Below, piece by piece: positions 15,675 to 22,394 of a stretch of 64,000 bases of DNA (within the stretch, counting starts at the first letter, position 1; the number at the start of each line of letters is the position of its first letter). The DNA is from VRUE01 sp963695835 (GTDB taxonomy: Bacteria > Actinomycetota > Thermoleophilia > Solirubrobacterales > 70-9). The translations under genes and the position numbers were made by a program. The notes under the pieces were generated by a model. The model saw nothing but the letters and a program-made list of their open reading frames with translations. It had not been told where the DNA came from and made no database searches. The stretch is taken from contig CAVOHR010000002.1 in the NCBI GenBank assembly GCA_963695835.1, positions 434,001-498,000 of the forward strand, in the 5' to 3' direction.

Positions 15675-15913
15675 CGCTCGCCTCCAACCCGCTGCTCTGG
15701 GAGCGGCGTCGGCGCGCAGGGCAAGTGCTGAAGCTGGCCCTCGACGATCCGCCGCGCGTCGCAGCGGCGGATCGGCTCCTCGCAGACGGGGCAGTCGGCG
15801 ACGACCTCGGACAGGAGCCGCTTGATCGGCCCGATGCGGTTCAACGGACACGGCGCGAGCAGTTCTCCCCAGCTCCGCAGCTCCCCCGGGGTCGCGGCGC
15901 GGCGCATCGTCAC
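15671..15913 (-). CDS. Small protein with possible Cys-rich knuckle
   Basis: An 80-aa protein with ADCPVCEEPIRRCDARRIVEGQLQHLPC, giving CxxC plus two further Cys and a His that could bind one zinc ion. It overlaps its neighbours by 4 bp on both sides. The N-terminal half is helical (PGELRSWGELLAPCPLNRIGPIKRLLSEV). It probably binds DNA or a protein in the replication module. Confidence 0.65.
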   Translation of the reverse strand: MTMRRAATPGELRSWGELLAPCPLNRIGPIKRLLSEVVADCPVCEEPIRRCDARRIVEGQLQHLPCAPTPLPEQRVGGER

Positions 15914-16830
15914 GACCGCCTCACTTCGATGTCGAGCTGATCGGCCTCCTCAGCGACCTCTGCCGCCTCGGTGTTGCCGAGCGCCTCCCCGGCCGCGGCC
16001 TGAGCCCGCCTGACCGGCGCCTCCAGCGCTTTTCGCGTGGAGCGAAGACAGCGAAGCCACCGCTGGGGGTCGGCCGCAATGTCGATCTCGCCGACGTGAT
16101 CGCGGATGATCCGGCAGGCCGCTTCAATCCTCTCCTCGCGCCGCTCGGCCGGCCACGAGCGCACTGCAGCGGCCGGGGTTGGGCCGGCGCTGTTGCCGTT
16201 GGTCCGCGGCGGGACTGGATCGGCCCCCGGCGAGTGATCCTGCCTGCGAGCCGCGGGAGCAGGCGGCTCAGCGGGTGTCATCGGCAGGCGGGCCTCGACC
16301 GCTGCGCGCACGTCGCGTGCGGTGACCGGTCGACCGCCTTCCTTTGCTCGCCCCGTCGCCTCCTGGCAGGCGTTCGCTCGTGCCTGCTTGTCGCCCAAGC
16401 GCTCCAACTCGCGAACCGCTCGCAGAAGCTCGGCCTCGGACAGCTTGTCTGGGTCGTCGTGCTCCAGATGAGCGAGAAAAACCGGCTCAGGCAGCCCGGC
16501 GAGCTTGCGGGCGCGCTCGGCGGACTTGCGGTCGGCGTCGGGAAGCTGTGACGCGCTGTCACTGCTTCCACCTTTCCGGCCTGCCTCGGCCTTCGTCTCC
16601 GGCTCCCCCAGCAGCTCCCCCCAGCGCCGCTTCGCCCGCAGTCGCACCCGCGCCATCGCTACCACCGTGGCGTCGGCGACCCGCGCCAGCCGCGCCGCCT
16701 CCTCGACGGCTCGCACCTTGCGCCAGAGTTCGTCCGCCTCCTCCGGGGCGCTGACCTCGGCGAGGGCCTGCTCGGCCTCGTCGATGAGCGTCAAGGCCGC
16801 GCGGTCGGTGAGGACCAGGTCCGCGCTCAT
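15910..16830 (-). CDS. ParB/phage-regulator-like helical protein
   Basis: A 306-aa protein. The N-terminal 150 residues (LWRKVRAVEEAARLARVADATVVAMARVRLRAKRRWGELLGE...KSAERARKLAGLPEPVFLAHLE) follow a pattern common in phage and plasmid proteins of unknown function that resemble ParB HTH regions. A Pro/Gly-rich linker leads to a second helical part (ERIEAACRIIRDHVGEIDIAADPQRWLRCLRSTRKALEAPVRRAQ). It overlaps its neighbours by 4 bp on both sides. It may bind DNA; no catalytic motif is visible. Confidence 0.7.
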   Translation of the reverse strand: MSADLVLTDRAALTLIDEAEQALAEVSAPEEADELWRKVRAVEEAARLARVADATVVAMARVRLRAKRRWGELLGEPETKAEAGRKGGSSDSASQLPDADRKSAERARKLAGLPEPVFLAHLEHDDPDKLSEAELLRAVRELERLGDKQARANACQEATGRAKEGGRPVTARDVRAAVEARLPMTPAEPPAPAARRQDHSPGADPVPPRTNGNSAGPTPAAAVRSWPAERREERIEAACRIIRDHVGEIDIAADPQRWLRCLRSTRKALEAPVRRAQAAAGEALGNTEAAEVAEEADQLDIEVRRS

Positions 16831-17021
16831 CCGGCGACCTCCGGGTAGGTGCCGGCCTTGACCATCCGCAGGGCGGCCTCGACGGCCTGCCGCTGCCACG
16901 AGTCGAGGTCGGCGACGTTGTAGGCTCGGCCGCGCTCGAGTGGCGGAACGTCGACGAGCGTGCGGGGGTCGATGGGCAGCGTCGCGCCGGGCACGAGCGT
17001 CAGCTGACTCGCGGCGCTCAT
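16827..17021 (-). CDS. Small hypothetical protein
   Basis: A 64-aa protein, MSAASQLTLVPGATLPIDPR followed by a helix (SWQRQAVEAALRMVKAGTYPEVAG). It overlaps both neighbours by 4 bp, which supports translation. No family is recognised. Confidence 0.6.
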   Translation of the reverse strand: MSAASQLTLVPGATLPIDPRTLVDVPPLERGRAYNVADLDSWQRQAVEAALRMVKAGTYPEVAG

Positions 17022-17599
17022 GGTCGCCGCCTCTGGATTAGCCGGTCGGAGCGGTGCCCCCTCCGGGGCTCTGGGTCTCCGGAGTCGTCGTCGCTGGGGC
17101 CGGCGCGGGAGGCGGTGCCACGACGCGATCCGCGCGTACGGGCGCAGGCTCGCCTACCGGCCCGGGGCCGCTGACGGCTGGTCTGTCCTCGGACTCGCGG
17201 CCGCCGCGCGGCTTGCACTCTGAACTCCAGGGCAAGCCGTTCGTTTTGGGCTTGGATCTGCTTAAGCGTTCCCTCGCCGTTGAATGCGTTGCGGGTGCCG
17301 GGAACTTTCGGTGTCGGCCTGTAATCGACCTGAACCTCCTGTGCCGCGTAAAGGTCGGTCGCCGCCCGCACACCCAGTAGGTGCCGAATGCCATCGAGTC
17401 CACCGACGCAGAGGTCCTTCGCAACCGCCTCGTAGGCTTGAGCCAAGCGCGCCTCTGCCCGGCTCCAGTCGATGCGACTCCCCAACTCGCGGAGGCGATC
17501 AACCAACTCTGGCGCATGGTCGGCGATCACGTCATCCACGACGGCGGCCCGGACCTCGGCTTGTAGCCCCGCGACTAGGTGATCGGCGGCTGAGCCCAT
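17018..17599 (-). CDS. Hypothetical protein, first gene of the leftward element operon
   Basis: A 193-aa protein from the ATG at 17599 (an upstream ATG at 17650 is also in frame). The first 120 residues are helical and acidic (HLVAGLQAEVRAAVVDDVIADHAPELVDRLRELGSRIDWSRAEARLAQAYEAVAKDLCVGGLDGIRHLLG); the tail is very Arg-rich and may be disordered. It opens the chain of overlapping genes that runs to the integrase, and the region before it contains strong inverted repeats. Confidence 0.6.
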   Translation of the reverse strand: MGSAADHLVAGLQAEVRAAVVDDVIADHAPELVDRLRELGSRIDWSRAEARLAQAYEAVAKDLCVGGLDGIRHLLGVRAATDLYAAQEVQVDYRPTPKVPGTRNAFNGEGTLKQIQAQNERLALEFRVQAARRPRVRGQTSRQRPRAGRRACARTRGSRRGTASRAGPSDDDSGDPEPRRGHRSDRLIQRRRP

Positions 17600-17681
17600 G
17601 CTCGTCGTCCTGGTGCTGGGTACTGCTTCATGACAGCTACGGTCCCACATTGATCGGCGTCAAGTCGAGCAGAACGCGAAA

Positions 17682-17705
17682 CGGCCGGGGGAACGATCCC
17701 GGCCG
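17682..17705. promoter_or_regulatory. Perfect 8-bp inverted repeat upstream of the element operon
   Basis: CGGCCGGG, an 8-base loop and CCCGGCCG form a perfect hairpin just upstream of the leftward operon. On the minus strand it is followed by TTTCG, weakly terminator-like. It could end transcription or serve as a replication or regulator site. Confidence 0.5.
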
Positions 17706-17835
17706 CCGCGATGAAGCTCAGTCCCAGCACAAGACCGAACGAAGCCGATCATAGGGCAGGCAACGGAGCGATTCTGTGGTGTTGTCTTGCCCTTGGACGG
17801 CCCGGCGAGGTAGGGTCGTGCGGACCAACGAAAAC

Positions 17836-17864
17836 GGCGGGACGCTGCGTAAACAGCTCCCGCC
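17836..17864. promoter_or_regulatory. Strong stem-loop in the element's intergenic region
   Basis: GGCGGGA-c-GCTG, a CGTAAA loop, CAGC-TCCCGCC: an 11-bp stem with one bulge. It lies in the 600-bp gap between the leftward operon and the rightward genes. I see no gene in this stretch apart from a possible 47-aa frame at 17957. It may be a regulatory RNA, a terminator or part of an origin. Confidence 0.5.
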
Positions 17865-17956
17865 CGGCGCCGAAGGCATCGCTTCGACGCGGCTCGCAGG
17901 GTAACTGCGCTCTCGCAAGAACGACCCCCACGCGCCCTGACTGAAGGGAGCGCTGC

Positions 17957-18100
17957 ATGCGTGATCGACTTACCGCTCTGGCCCTGCTCAACGCCGCCAA
18001 GGTGACGAGGCGAATCTTCACGGTGATCGCTCGTCGATCGCCAGAAGGCGGCCTGTATCTGTACAACGCCGGCGTCGACGTCGACCGACTGGCGCGCTGA
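17957..18100 (+). CDS. Possible 47-aa protein
   Basis: An ATG preceded by GAAGGGAG opens MRDRLTALALLNAAKVTRRI and ends ...GVDVDRLAR. The third positions are G/C-biased, and a terminator-like hairpin follows 7 bp after the stop. It has a short basic/hydrophobic helix and no recognised family. It is too short for certainty. Confidence 0.45.
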   Translation: MRDRLTALALLNAAKVTRRIFTVIARRSPEGGLYLYNAGVDVDRLAR

Positions 18101-18106
18101 TCCGAG

Positions 18107-18145
18107 AACGCCCGCGCTGACCTTCTCGGGGTCGGTGCGGGCGTT
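18107..18145 (+). terminator. Hairpin terminator-like repeat
   Basis: AACGCCCGC and GCGGGCGTT form a perfect 9-bp stem with a 21-base loop, followed by TGCTTG. It directly follows the 47-aa frame. The T-run is weak, so terminator function is likely but not certain. Confidence 0.55.
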
Positions 18146-18204
18146 TGCTTGCGGCTGAACGGGCTGCGGGTGTAAGACGCGGCACGACAAGAAGGGGGCG
18201 CTGG

Positions 18205-18645
18205 ATGAGCGATGTTGCATACGGGGACTTCGGTGGCGCCGAGGTCGCAATCAACAAGACGAGGCTCGCGAAGATTCTCGGCCGCTCCCGCCGCTGGGTG
18301 GAGTTGCAGATGCGTGAGGGGTTGCCCTCACGCATGGAGGGCAACCAGCGTATGTTCCGACTCTCCGAGGTTCGGACCTGGATGGCCGACAGGGGGGTGA
18401 AGGCGGCACCGCCGCGGCAAGCCACAGAACCGAACGGGGATCCCGACGATGCCCCCGGGAAGCGAAGGCAGCGAAGCGGGGAGCGGGCGAAGGCCGATGT
18501 GCCCGACTCTCCTCCTGTCCCTCCGTCGCAAGGCGGGGCCAACGCAACCGCAGAACGCATTGCGGAGCTGCGGCGGATCATCAGCGACCTGGAAGGCCGC
18601 ATCGCCGAACTCGAAGCCGGAGACGAGCCGCCGGCTGCGGCGTGA
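18205..18645 (+). CDS. HTH protein, Nu1/excisionase-like, paired with second integrase
   Basis: A 146-aa protein starting after GAAGGGGG. Its winged-helix motif INKTRLAKILGRSRRWVELQMREGLPSRMEGNQRMFRLSEVRTWMADRG resembles the DNA-binding domain of phage small terminase Nu1 and of MerR-like excisionases. A disordered linker and a C-terminal coiled coil (AERIAELRRIISDLEGRIAELEAG) follow. The stop overlaps the GTG of the second integrase (GTGA), so an excisionase role fits better than packaging. Confidence 0.7.
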   Translation: MSDVAYGDFGGAEVAINKTRLAKILGRSRRWVELQMREGLPSRMEGNQRMFRLSEVRTWMADRGVKAAPPRQATEPNGDPDDAPGKRRQRSGERAKADVPDSPPVPPSQGGANATAERIAELRRIISDLEGRIAELEAGDEPPAAA

Positions 18646-19733
18646 ACCGCTACGGAGTCAAGAAGCGGGGCAAGCGGTGGCAGGCCCGGCCCTACGTGCG
18701 AGGCGTCGGCCACGTCTACGCGGACACGTGGGACACCGAGGCAGAGGCGGTGAAGGCAGCGCTTCGCGCGATCGACGAAGAGAGACAGCTGAGCGGCCGA
18801 TCGACTGTTCGGGCCTTCGCCGCGCGCTGGGTGCGCGACTCCCCGCGGCCGAAGGCGACGACGAATGCCACCTACCAGGCGATCGCCACGCGCTTCGCCG
18901 AGCAGTTCGGCGACCGCTCGATGCACCGTGTCACCGCGAGAGAGGCGCGCGCGTATGCCCTTGAGCACCGCTCGGACATCTCCGCCCTTTCTGCGATGTT
19001 CGCTGACGCACGACGTGAAGGACTCGTGCTCCGCAATCCGTTCGCGAAGCTGCGCATTCCGCGTGGCCGTGGGCGTCGCGACATCGTCGTCCTGACCGAG
19101 GAGGAGCTGCACGAGCTCGCCGACCTGGCGCCGGCCGAGCACGGTCACGACTTCGGCGCGGTCATCCGGGCCGCGATCCTGTTCGCCGGCTACACCGGCG
19201 TTCGGCCCGGCGAGCTTCGCGGCTTGGACTGGAGCGACCTCGACCTCGATGCTGGCGAAGCCCACGTGCGGCGCCAAGTCCAGGACGGTCGGCAGACGAC
19301 GCCGAAGAGCGGTAAGGCCCGCACGGTCGTCATTGCCCCGCCCGTCGCGGAAGCCCTCCGCGCCGTCCCGTCGCGGCACGTCAGGTGCCCGGTGACGGGA
19401 GGCCTGATCGTCTTCCCGGCCAAGACCGACCGCCGCATGACGGCGAGCGCCCTCGCCAAGGCGTGGCGCCCGGTGCGGTCGGCCTTCGAAGGTCGCCTCG
19501 ACCCCGAACGTCTTCGAGAACTCCACGACGCTCGTGCTTCCGACGGCCCCGCGATCGATCTCTACGACCTTCGACACGCCGCCGCGACGATGCTGGTCGA
19601 GCGCGGCGTCGAGGCCTGGATCGTGGCCAAGCAGCTCGGCCACCGCGACGGCGGACGGCTGGTTCAGGAAACCTATGGCCATCCGCGCGACGAGATCGCC
19701 AGGGAGCGGCTGCGCGCCATCTTCGAGCCGTAG
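18642..19733 (+). CDS. Second tyrosine recombinase
   Basis: A 363-aa recombinase. The N-terminal AP2-like arm-binding part is KRGKRWQARPYVRGVGHVYADTWDTEAEA, the core-binding domain spans about residues 45-135, and the catalytic domain contains the Arg in YTGVRPGELRGLDW, YDLRHAAATML, LGHRDGGRLVQETYGHP (His and Tyr). All catalytic residues appear present, although the first His of the HxxR box is replaced by Tyr (YDLR), a known variant. It is oriented opposite to the integrase at the left end and sits in the middle of the element. It may invert or resolve DNA inside the element or come from a second element. Confidence 0.9.
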   Translation: MNRYGVKKRGKRWQARPYVRGVGHVYADTWDTEAEAVKAALRAIDEERQLSGRSTVRAFAARWVRDSPRPKATTNATYQAIATRFAEQFGDRSMHRVTAREARAYALEHRSDISALSAMFADARREGLVLRNPFAKLRIPRGRGRRDIVVLTEEELHELADLAPAEHGHDFGAVIRAAILFAGYTGVRPGELRGLDWSDLDLDAGEAHVRRQVQDGRQTTPKSGKARTVVIAPPVAEALRAVPSRHVRCPVTGGLIVFPAKTDRRMTASALAKAWRPVRSAFEGRLDPERLRELHDARASDGPAIDLYDLRHAAATMLVERGVEAWIVAKQLGHRDGGRLVQETYGHPRDEIARERLRAIFEP

Positions 19734-19797
19734 CCTCCCAACCCGCACGCTTGGGCGAGCTAGAGGGTTCCGGCCTGCCACCGGTCGCGTAGAGATC

Positions 19798-20565
19798 TCA
19801 GGCGATTGCGGCGAGGGCTGCGCGGGCCTTCTCGGCCGCCTCGGCCTGTTTGGCCGCCGTCGCCGTCTTCCTCGCCTGGTTGATCGTCGCGGCCAGAGAG
19901 GGGGGCGTGCCTGCTGCACCCTGCGACGCGGTTGTCGGGTCCTCGGCCGCGGCGTCGCCTGGCTGGGCTGTCGCTGGCGCAGTCGATCGCGGCGGCGACT
20001 CAGGCCGACCCGCCTCGGAATCGCCGCTGGGTGCGAGGCACGTTCGCGCGTCAGTAAGTTGCTCCCCGTCGCCTGCCTGCTCCCGCTGCTCCCGCGCCAA
20101 TCGCTCAAGTTCCGACCCCGGCCGTGGCTGCACAGAGGTACCTTCCCCGCCGCCTTGTCCCCGTGAGGTCCGTGGCCTTCGCTGCCTGAGGCGCTTGTGG
20201 AGGTCGAAGCTCAGATCGGCTACGCGGGCGAGCTTGTCGTAGTCGGTCGGGTTCAGTCCGTGCTTTGCCTGCTTGGCGTTGAGCCGGTCGATTTCGGCGT
20301 CGAGGATGCGCGCGATCCGGGCTGGAAAGCGCTCGACGGCCTCTGCGCTCTCTGCCTCCACGACGCTCGTCGGGAGCTTCTGCTCCGCCTCCTCGGCCAT
20401 CCTGGTCACGATGTCGTGGACGGTGCGCCGAGGGATGGTGAACGGGCTCGTGCCGGCCGTGCCTTCCTCGCAGAGCCGGGCGATCTCGGCGGGTGTCTTG
20501 CCAGCCTCGAAGAGCCGGAACATCGCAGTCCGCTGAGCGTCGCTGTAGAGCCTGGGGGCCGCCAC
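19798..20565 (-). CDS. HTH protein with disordered tail (small-terminase-like)
   Basis: A 255-aa protein. The start MAAPRLYSDAQRTAMFRLFEAGKTPAEIARLCEEGTAGTSPFTIPRRTVHDIVTRMAEEAE is a helix-turn-helix typical of phage small terminases and transposase-like regulators. A helical middle (RFPARIARILDAEIDRLNAKQAKHGLNPTDYDKLARVADLSFDLHKRLRQR) and a long Ala/Pro/Glu-rich tail follow. It is convergent with the second integrase. No large terminase is seen nearby, so packaging is unproven. Confidence 0.7.
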   Translation of the reverse strand: MAAPRLYSDAQRTAMFRLFEAGKTPAEIARLCEEGTAGTSPFTIPRRTVHDIVTRMAEEAEQKLPTSVVEAESAEAVERFPARIARILDAEIDRLNAKQAKHGLNPTDYDKLARVADLSFDLHKRLRQRRPRTSRGQGGGEGTSVQPRPGSELERLAREQREQAGDGEQLTDARTCLAPSGDSEAGRPESPPRSTAPATAQPGDAAAEDPTTASQGAAGTPPSLAATINQARKTATAAKQAEAAEKARAALAAIA

Positions 20566-20823
20566 GCTATTTCGCCTCGCTTCCCGTCACGAGGCCGAAG
20601 GCTACATGGTGAGGCGGCTTGCTTCACACACGCTGGGCGGCTTGCCTTCCTTGCCTTCTCGCCCCTCGGCAGCTTGTGCTGGGCCGCGCAGCTGGCTTCC
20701 GTTTCGGCATCGGGCGACGCTCGCCGACCTCGCCGACGCCTACGCCCGCGTCGAGGTCGGCGAGACTCCGCGGCTAGGCGCTCGGGACTCGTCATCCGCC
20801 TTTCGGGTACCCTCGGTGCCCTG

Positions 20824-21279
20824 ATGCGGGTGATTCGCGCCTTCTACTTGGTGGCGGGCATCGGGCTCGGCGTCCTCGGGATCTGGATGCCAGCCCTGTC
20901 GTTTGAATTCGCTTTGCTTCTCACGGTTCTCGCGGTCGTGGGCGCGGTGGTGAGATTCGCGGCGAAGATGATCGACCGCTACGAGGCACAGGTCAGAGAA
21001 GGTGTCCGCGAAGCCGTGAGGCACTTCACCGATCAGCATCCGCTGGCGACGATGGCCTTTGCCTTCGCCGCCGCATTCGCCTTCCTCGGGATCAGCTCTG
21101 CCGTCGAGCCGTTGTGGGACCAACGCGCTAAAGGGGGCGTCTCCTGGTTCCCCCTTGAGCTGGCGGGGGGACTCGTCGCAGTCGGGCTTCTCGGGCTCGT
21201 CGTCAAGTGGTTGATCGAGTACGAGTGGCGGGAGCGCGTGGCGAGACTGGAACAGCGCGTGGCGGAACTGGAAGGGTGA
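20824..21279 (+). CDS. Membrane protein with three or four transmembrane segments
   Basis: A 151-aa protein. Hydrophobic helices lie at about residues 4-24 and 28-44, 78-98 and 112-130, followed by a C-terminal coiled tail (YEWRERVARLEQRVAELEG). A charged amphipathic stretch (RYEAQVREGVREAVRHFTDQHP) separates the pairs. The stop overlaps the GTG of the next small membrane protein (GTGA). In a phage-like element it could be a holin-like or virion membrane protein, but nothing specific is visible. Confidence 0.65.
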   Translation: MRVIRAFYLVAGIGLGVLGIWMPALSFEFALLLTVLAVVGAVVRFAAKMIDRYEAQVREGVREAVRHFTDQHPLATMAFAFAAAFAFLGISSAVEPLWDQRAKGGVSWFPLELAGGLVAVGLLGLVVKWLIEYEWRERVARLEQRVAELEG

Positions 21280-21488
21280 GCAGTCCGATCCTCGGTGCGG
21301 TTCTCGTCCTAGCGTCGGTGGCCGCAGTGATCTTCGTCGGCGTGGGGGCCCACGAGCTGAGCTACGCGAGCGCCCATGCCTACGCCTACGGACCGGCGAA
21401 GGTCATCGCGTGGGCGGCAGGTGGTGGCGCGGTTCTGGCGGCGGCTGTCGCACTCCTCGCTCTGGCGCAGCTTCGACAGACGCGCTGA
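21276..21488 (+). CDS. Small two-helix membrane protein
   Basis: A 70-aa protein from the GTG at 21276: SSPILGAVLVLASVAAVIFV (helix 1), a short loop with HELSYASAHAYAYGPAK, then VIAWAAGGGAVLAAAVALLALAQL (helix 2) and a basic end. The size and topology are holin-like, but many small membrane proteins look this way. It is translationally coupled to the 151-aa membrane protein. Confidence 0.55.
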   Translation: MSSPILGAVLVLASVAAVIFVGVGAHELSYASAHAYAYGPAKVIAWAAGGGAVLAAAVALLALAQLRQTR

Positions 21489-21600
21489 CCGGAAGCGCTC
21501 CGCCGCCTGCCGCCGAGGGAGCGACCTCGTCTACTACCGCCGGACGGAGACGCACTGTCGGACGTGGGTCAGCAACTCGCTGCTGCGCTGAGGCACGCGC

Positions 21601-22185
21601 TCACCAGCTTTCGATCAGGGTCTCGAGGTGCCGGTCCAGCTCGTCGTCTGGACCGCTGCCCAGCACTCCGAGAACCGCCGCGAGCAGGCTGCGGTCCTCT
21701 GCCACGTCGGCGATGTCCGCAACCTTCCAGCCGGGCGGGAGTGGCGCGTAGGAGACCGCCGGCAGGCCCGCGCCGACGAGCGCGACACTGAGCTCGTCGG
21801 CATAGCGCGCTGCCTCTGCCGATCCGGACGGCACGAACCACACGGTGGGGTCGGGCAGCGCCGCGGTGCGGATCTCTAGGGCGACGTACCCGGGAGGAAC
21901 GGTCTCGAGATCCGGGATGGCGAGGACCACTGCCTCCTCGTTGGACTCGTCTGCCGGATCGGCCCGCAGGATCGACGCAACCTGTTGCGCGTCCTCCTCG
22001 CCGACGACGACCGTCACCTCGCGGCCGCGCTTGCCGAGCGGCCACGAGAGCAACGGCCTGTAGACCTCGCTGAGGAAGGCAGCATCTTGTCGCTCCGCTT
22101 CCGCTGCTTCAGCCGCCAGCTCGAGCGGGTCGAAATCCGGGAACTGGTCGAAGTCAGCCATCGGCGCTGGAGTCGTCGCCGTCAT
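21601..22185 (-). CDS. Hypothetical protein of the phage-like operon
   Basis: A 194-aa acidic protein with a helical N-terminus (FDPLELAAEAAEAERQDAAFLSEVYRPLLSWPLG) and a beta/alpha body (REVTVVVGEEDAQQVASILR...VVLAIPDLETVPPGYVALEI...PTVWFVPSGSAEAARYADEL). The segment 'VVVG.EDAQ...IL' and 'IPDLETVP' echoes the 79-aa protein encoded just upstream, suggesting duplication. It is the last gene of the leftward operon that starts with the coiled-coil gene near 27.4 kb. Confidence 0.6.
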   Translation of the reverse strand: MTATTPAPMADFDQFPDFDPLELAAEAAEAERQDAAFLSEVYRPLLSWPLGKRGREVTVVVGEEDAQQVASILRADPADESNEEAVVLAIPDLETVPPGYVALEIRTAALPDPTVWFVPSGSAEAARYADELSVALVGAGLPAVSYAPLPPGWKVADIADVAEDRSLLAAVLGVLGSGPDDELDRHLETLIESW

Positions 22186-22393
22186 CGTCGGGCGGCGTCG
22201 GGCCGGCGACGGCGAGTACGTAGGACTTCAGGTCCGGGACCCCGACCGGCACGGCAGACGGGCCGGTCCAGGATTCGCCGAGAACAGGCACCAGTCGGTC
22301 GGCCGCCTCCCTGCCGAGGACGATGATGACCTGATCGGCGCTGTCGCCCGCAGGCCAGTAGGCCTCAACGGCGCGAACCGCCTCGCCGCCCAT
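22154..22393 (-). CDS. 79-aa protein, possible paralogue of its neighbour
   Basis: MGGEAVRAVEAYWPAGDSAD followed by QVIIVLGREAADRLVPVLG and VGVPDLKSYVLAVAG. It shares the 'VIVVLG.E.A...vLg' and 'v.vPDL' pattern with the 194-aa protein encoded next and overlaps it by 32 bp. Its ATG is 1 bp after the stop of the 1,388-aa gene. The function is unknown. Confidence 0.55.
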   Translation of the reverse strand: MGGEAVRAVEAYWPAGDSADQVIIVLGREAADRLVPVLGESWTGPSAVPVGVPDLKSYVLAVAGPTPPDDDGDDSSADG

Positions 22394-22394
22394 C

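Noticed and set aside
17600..18204. A third att copy that would split the element in two
   Set aside because: No tRNA-His-like sequence was found here, so I treat the region as one element with two integrases.
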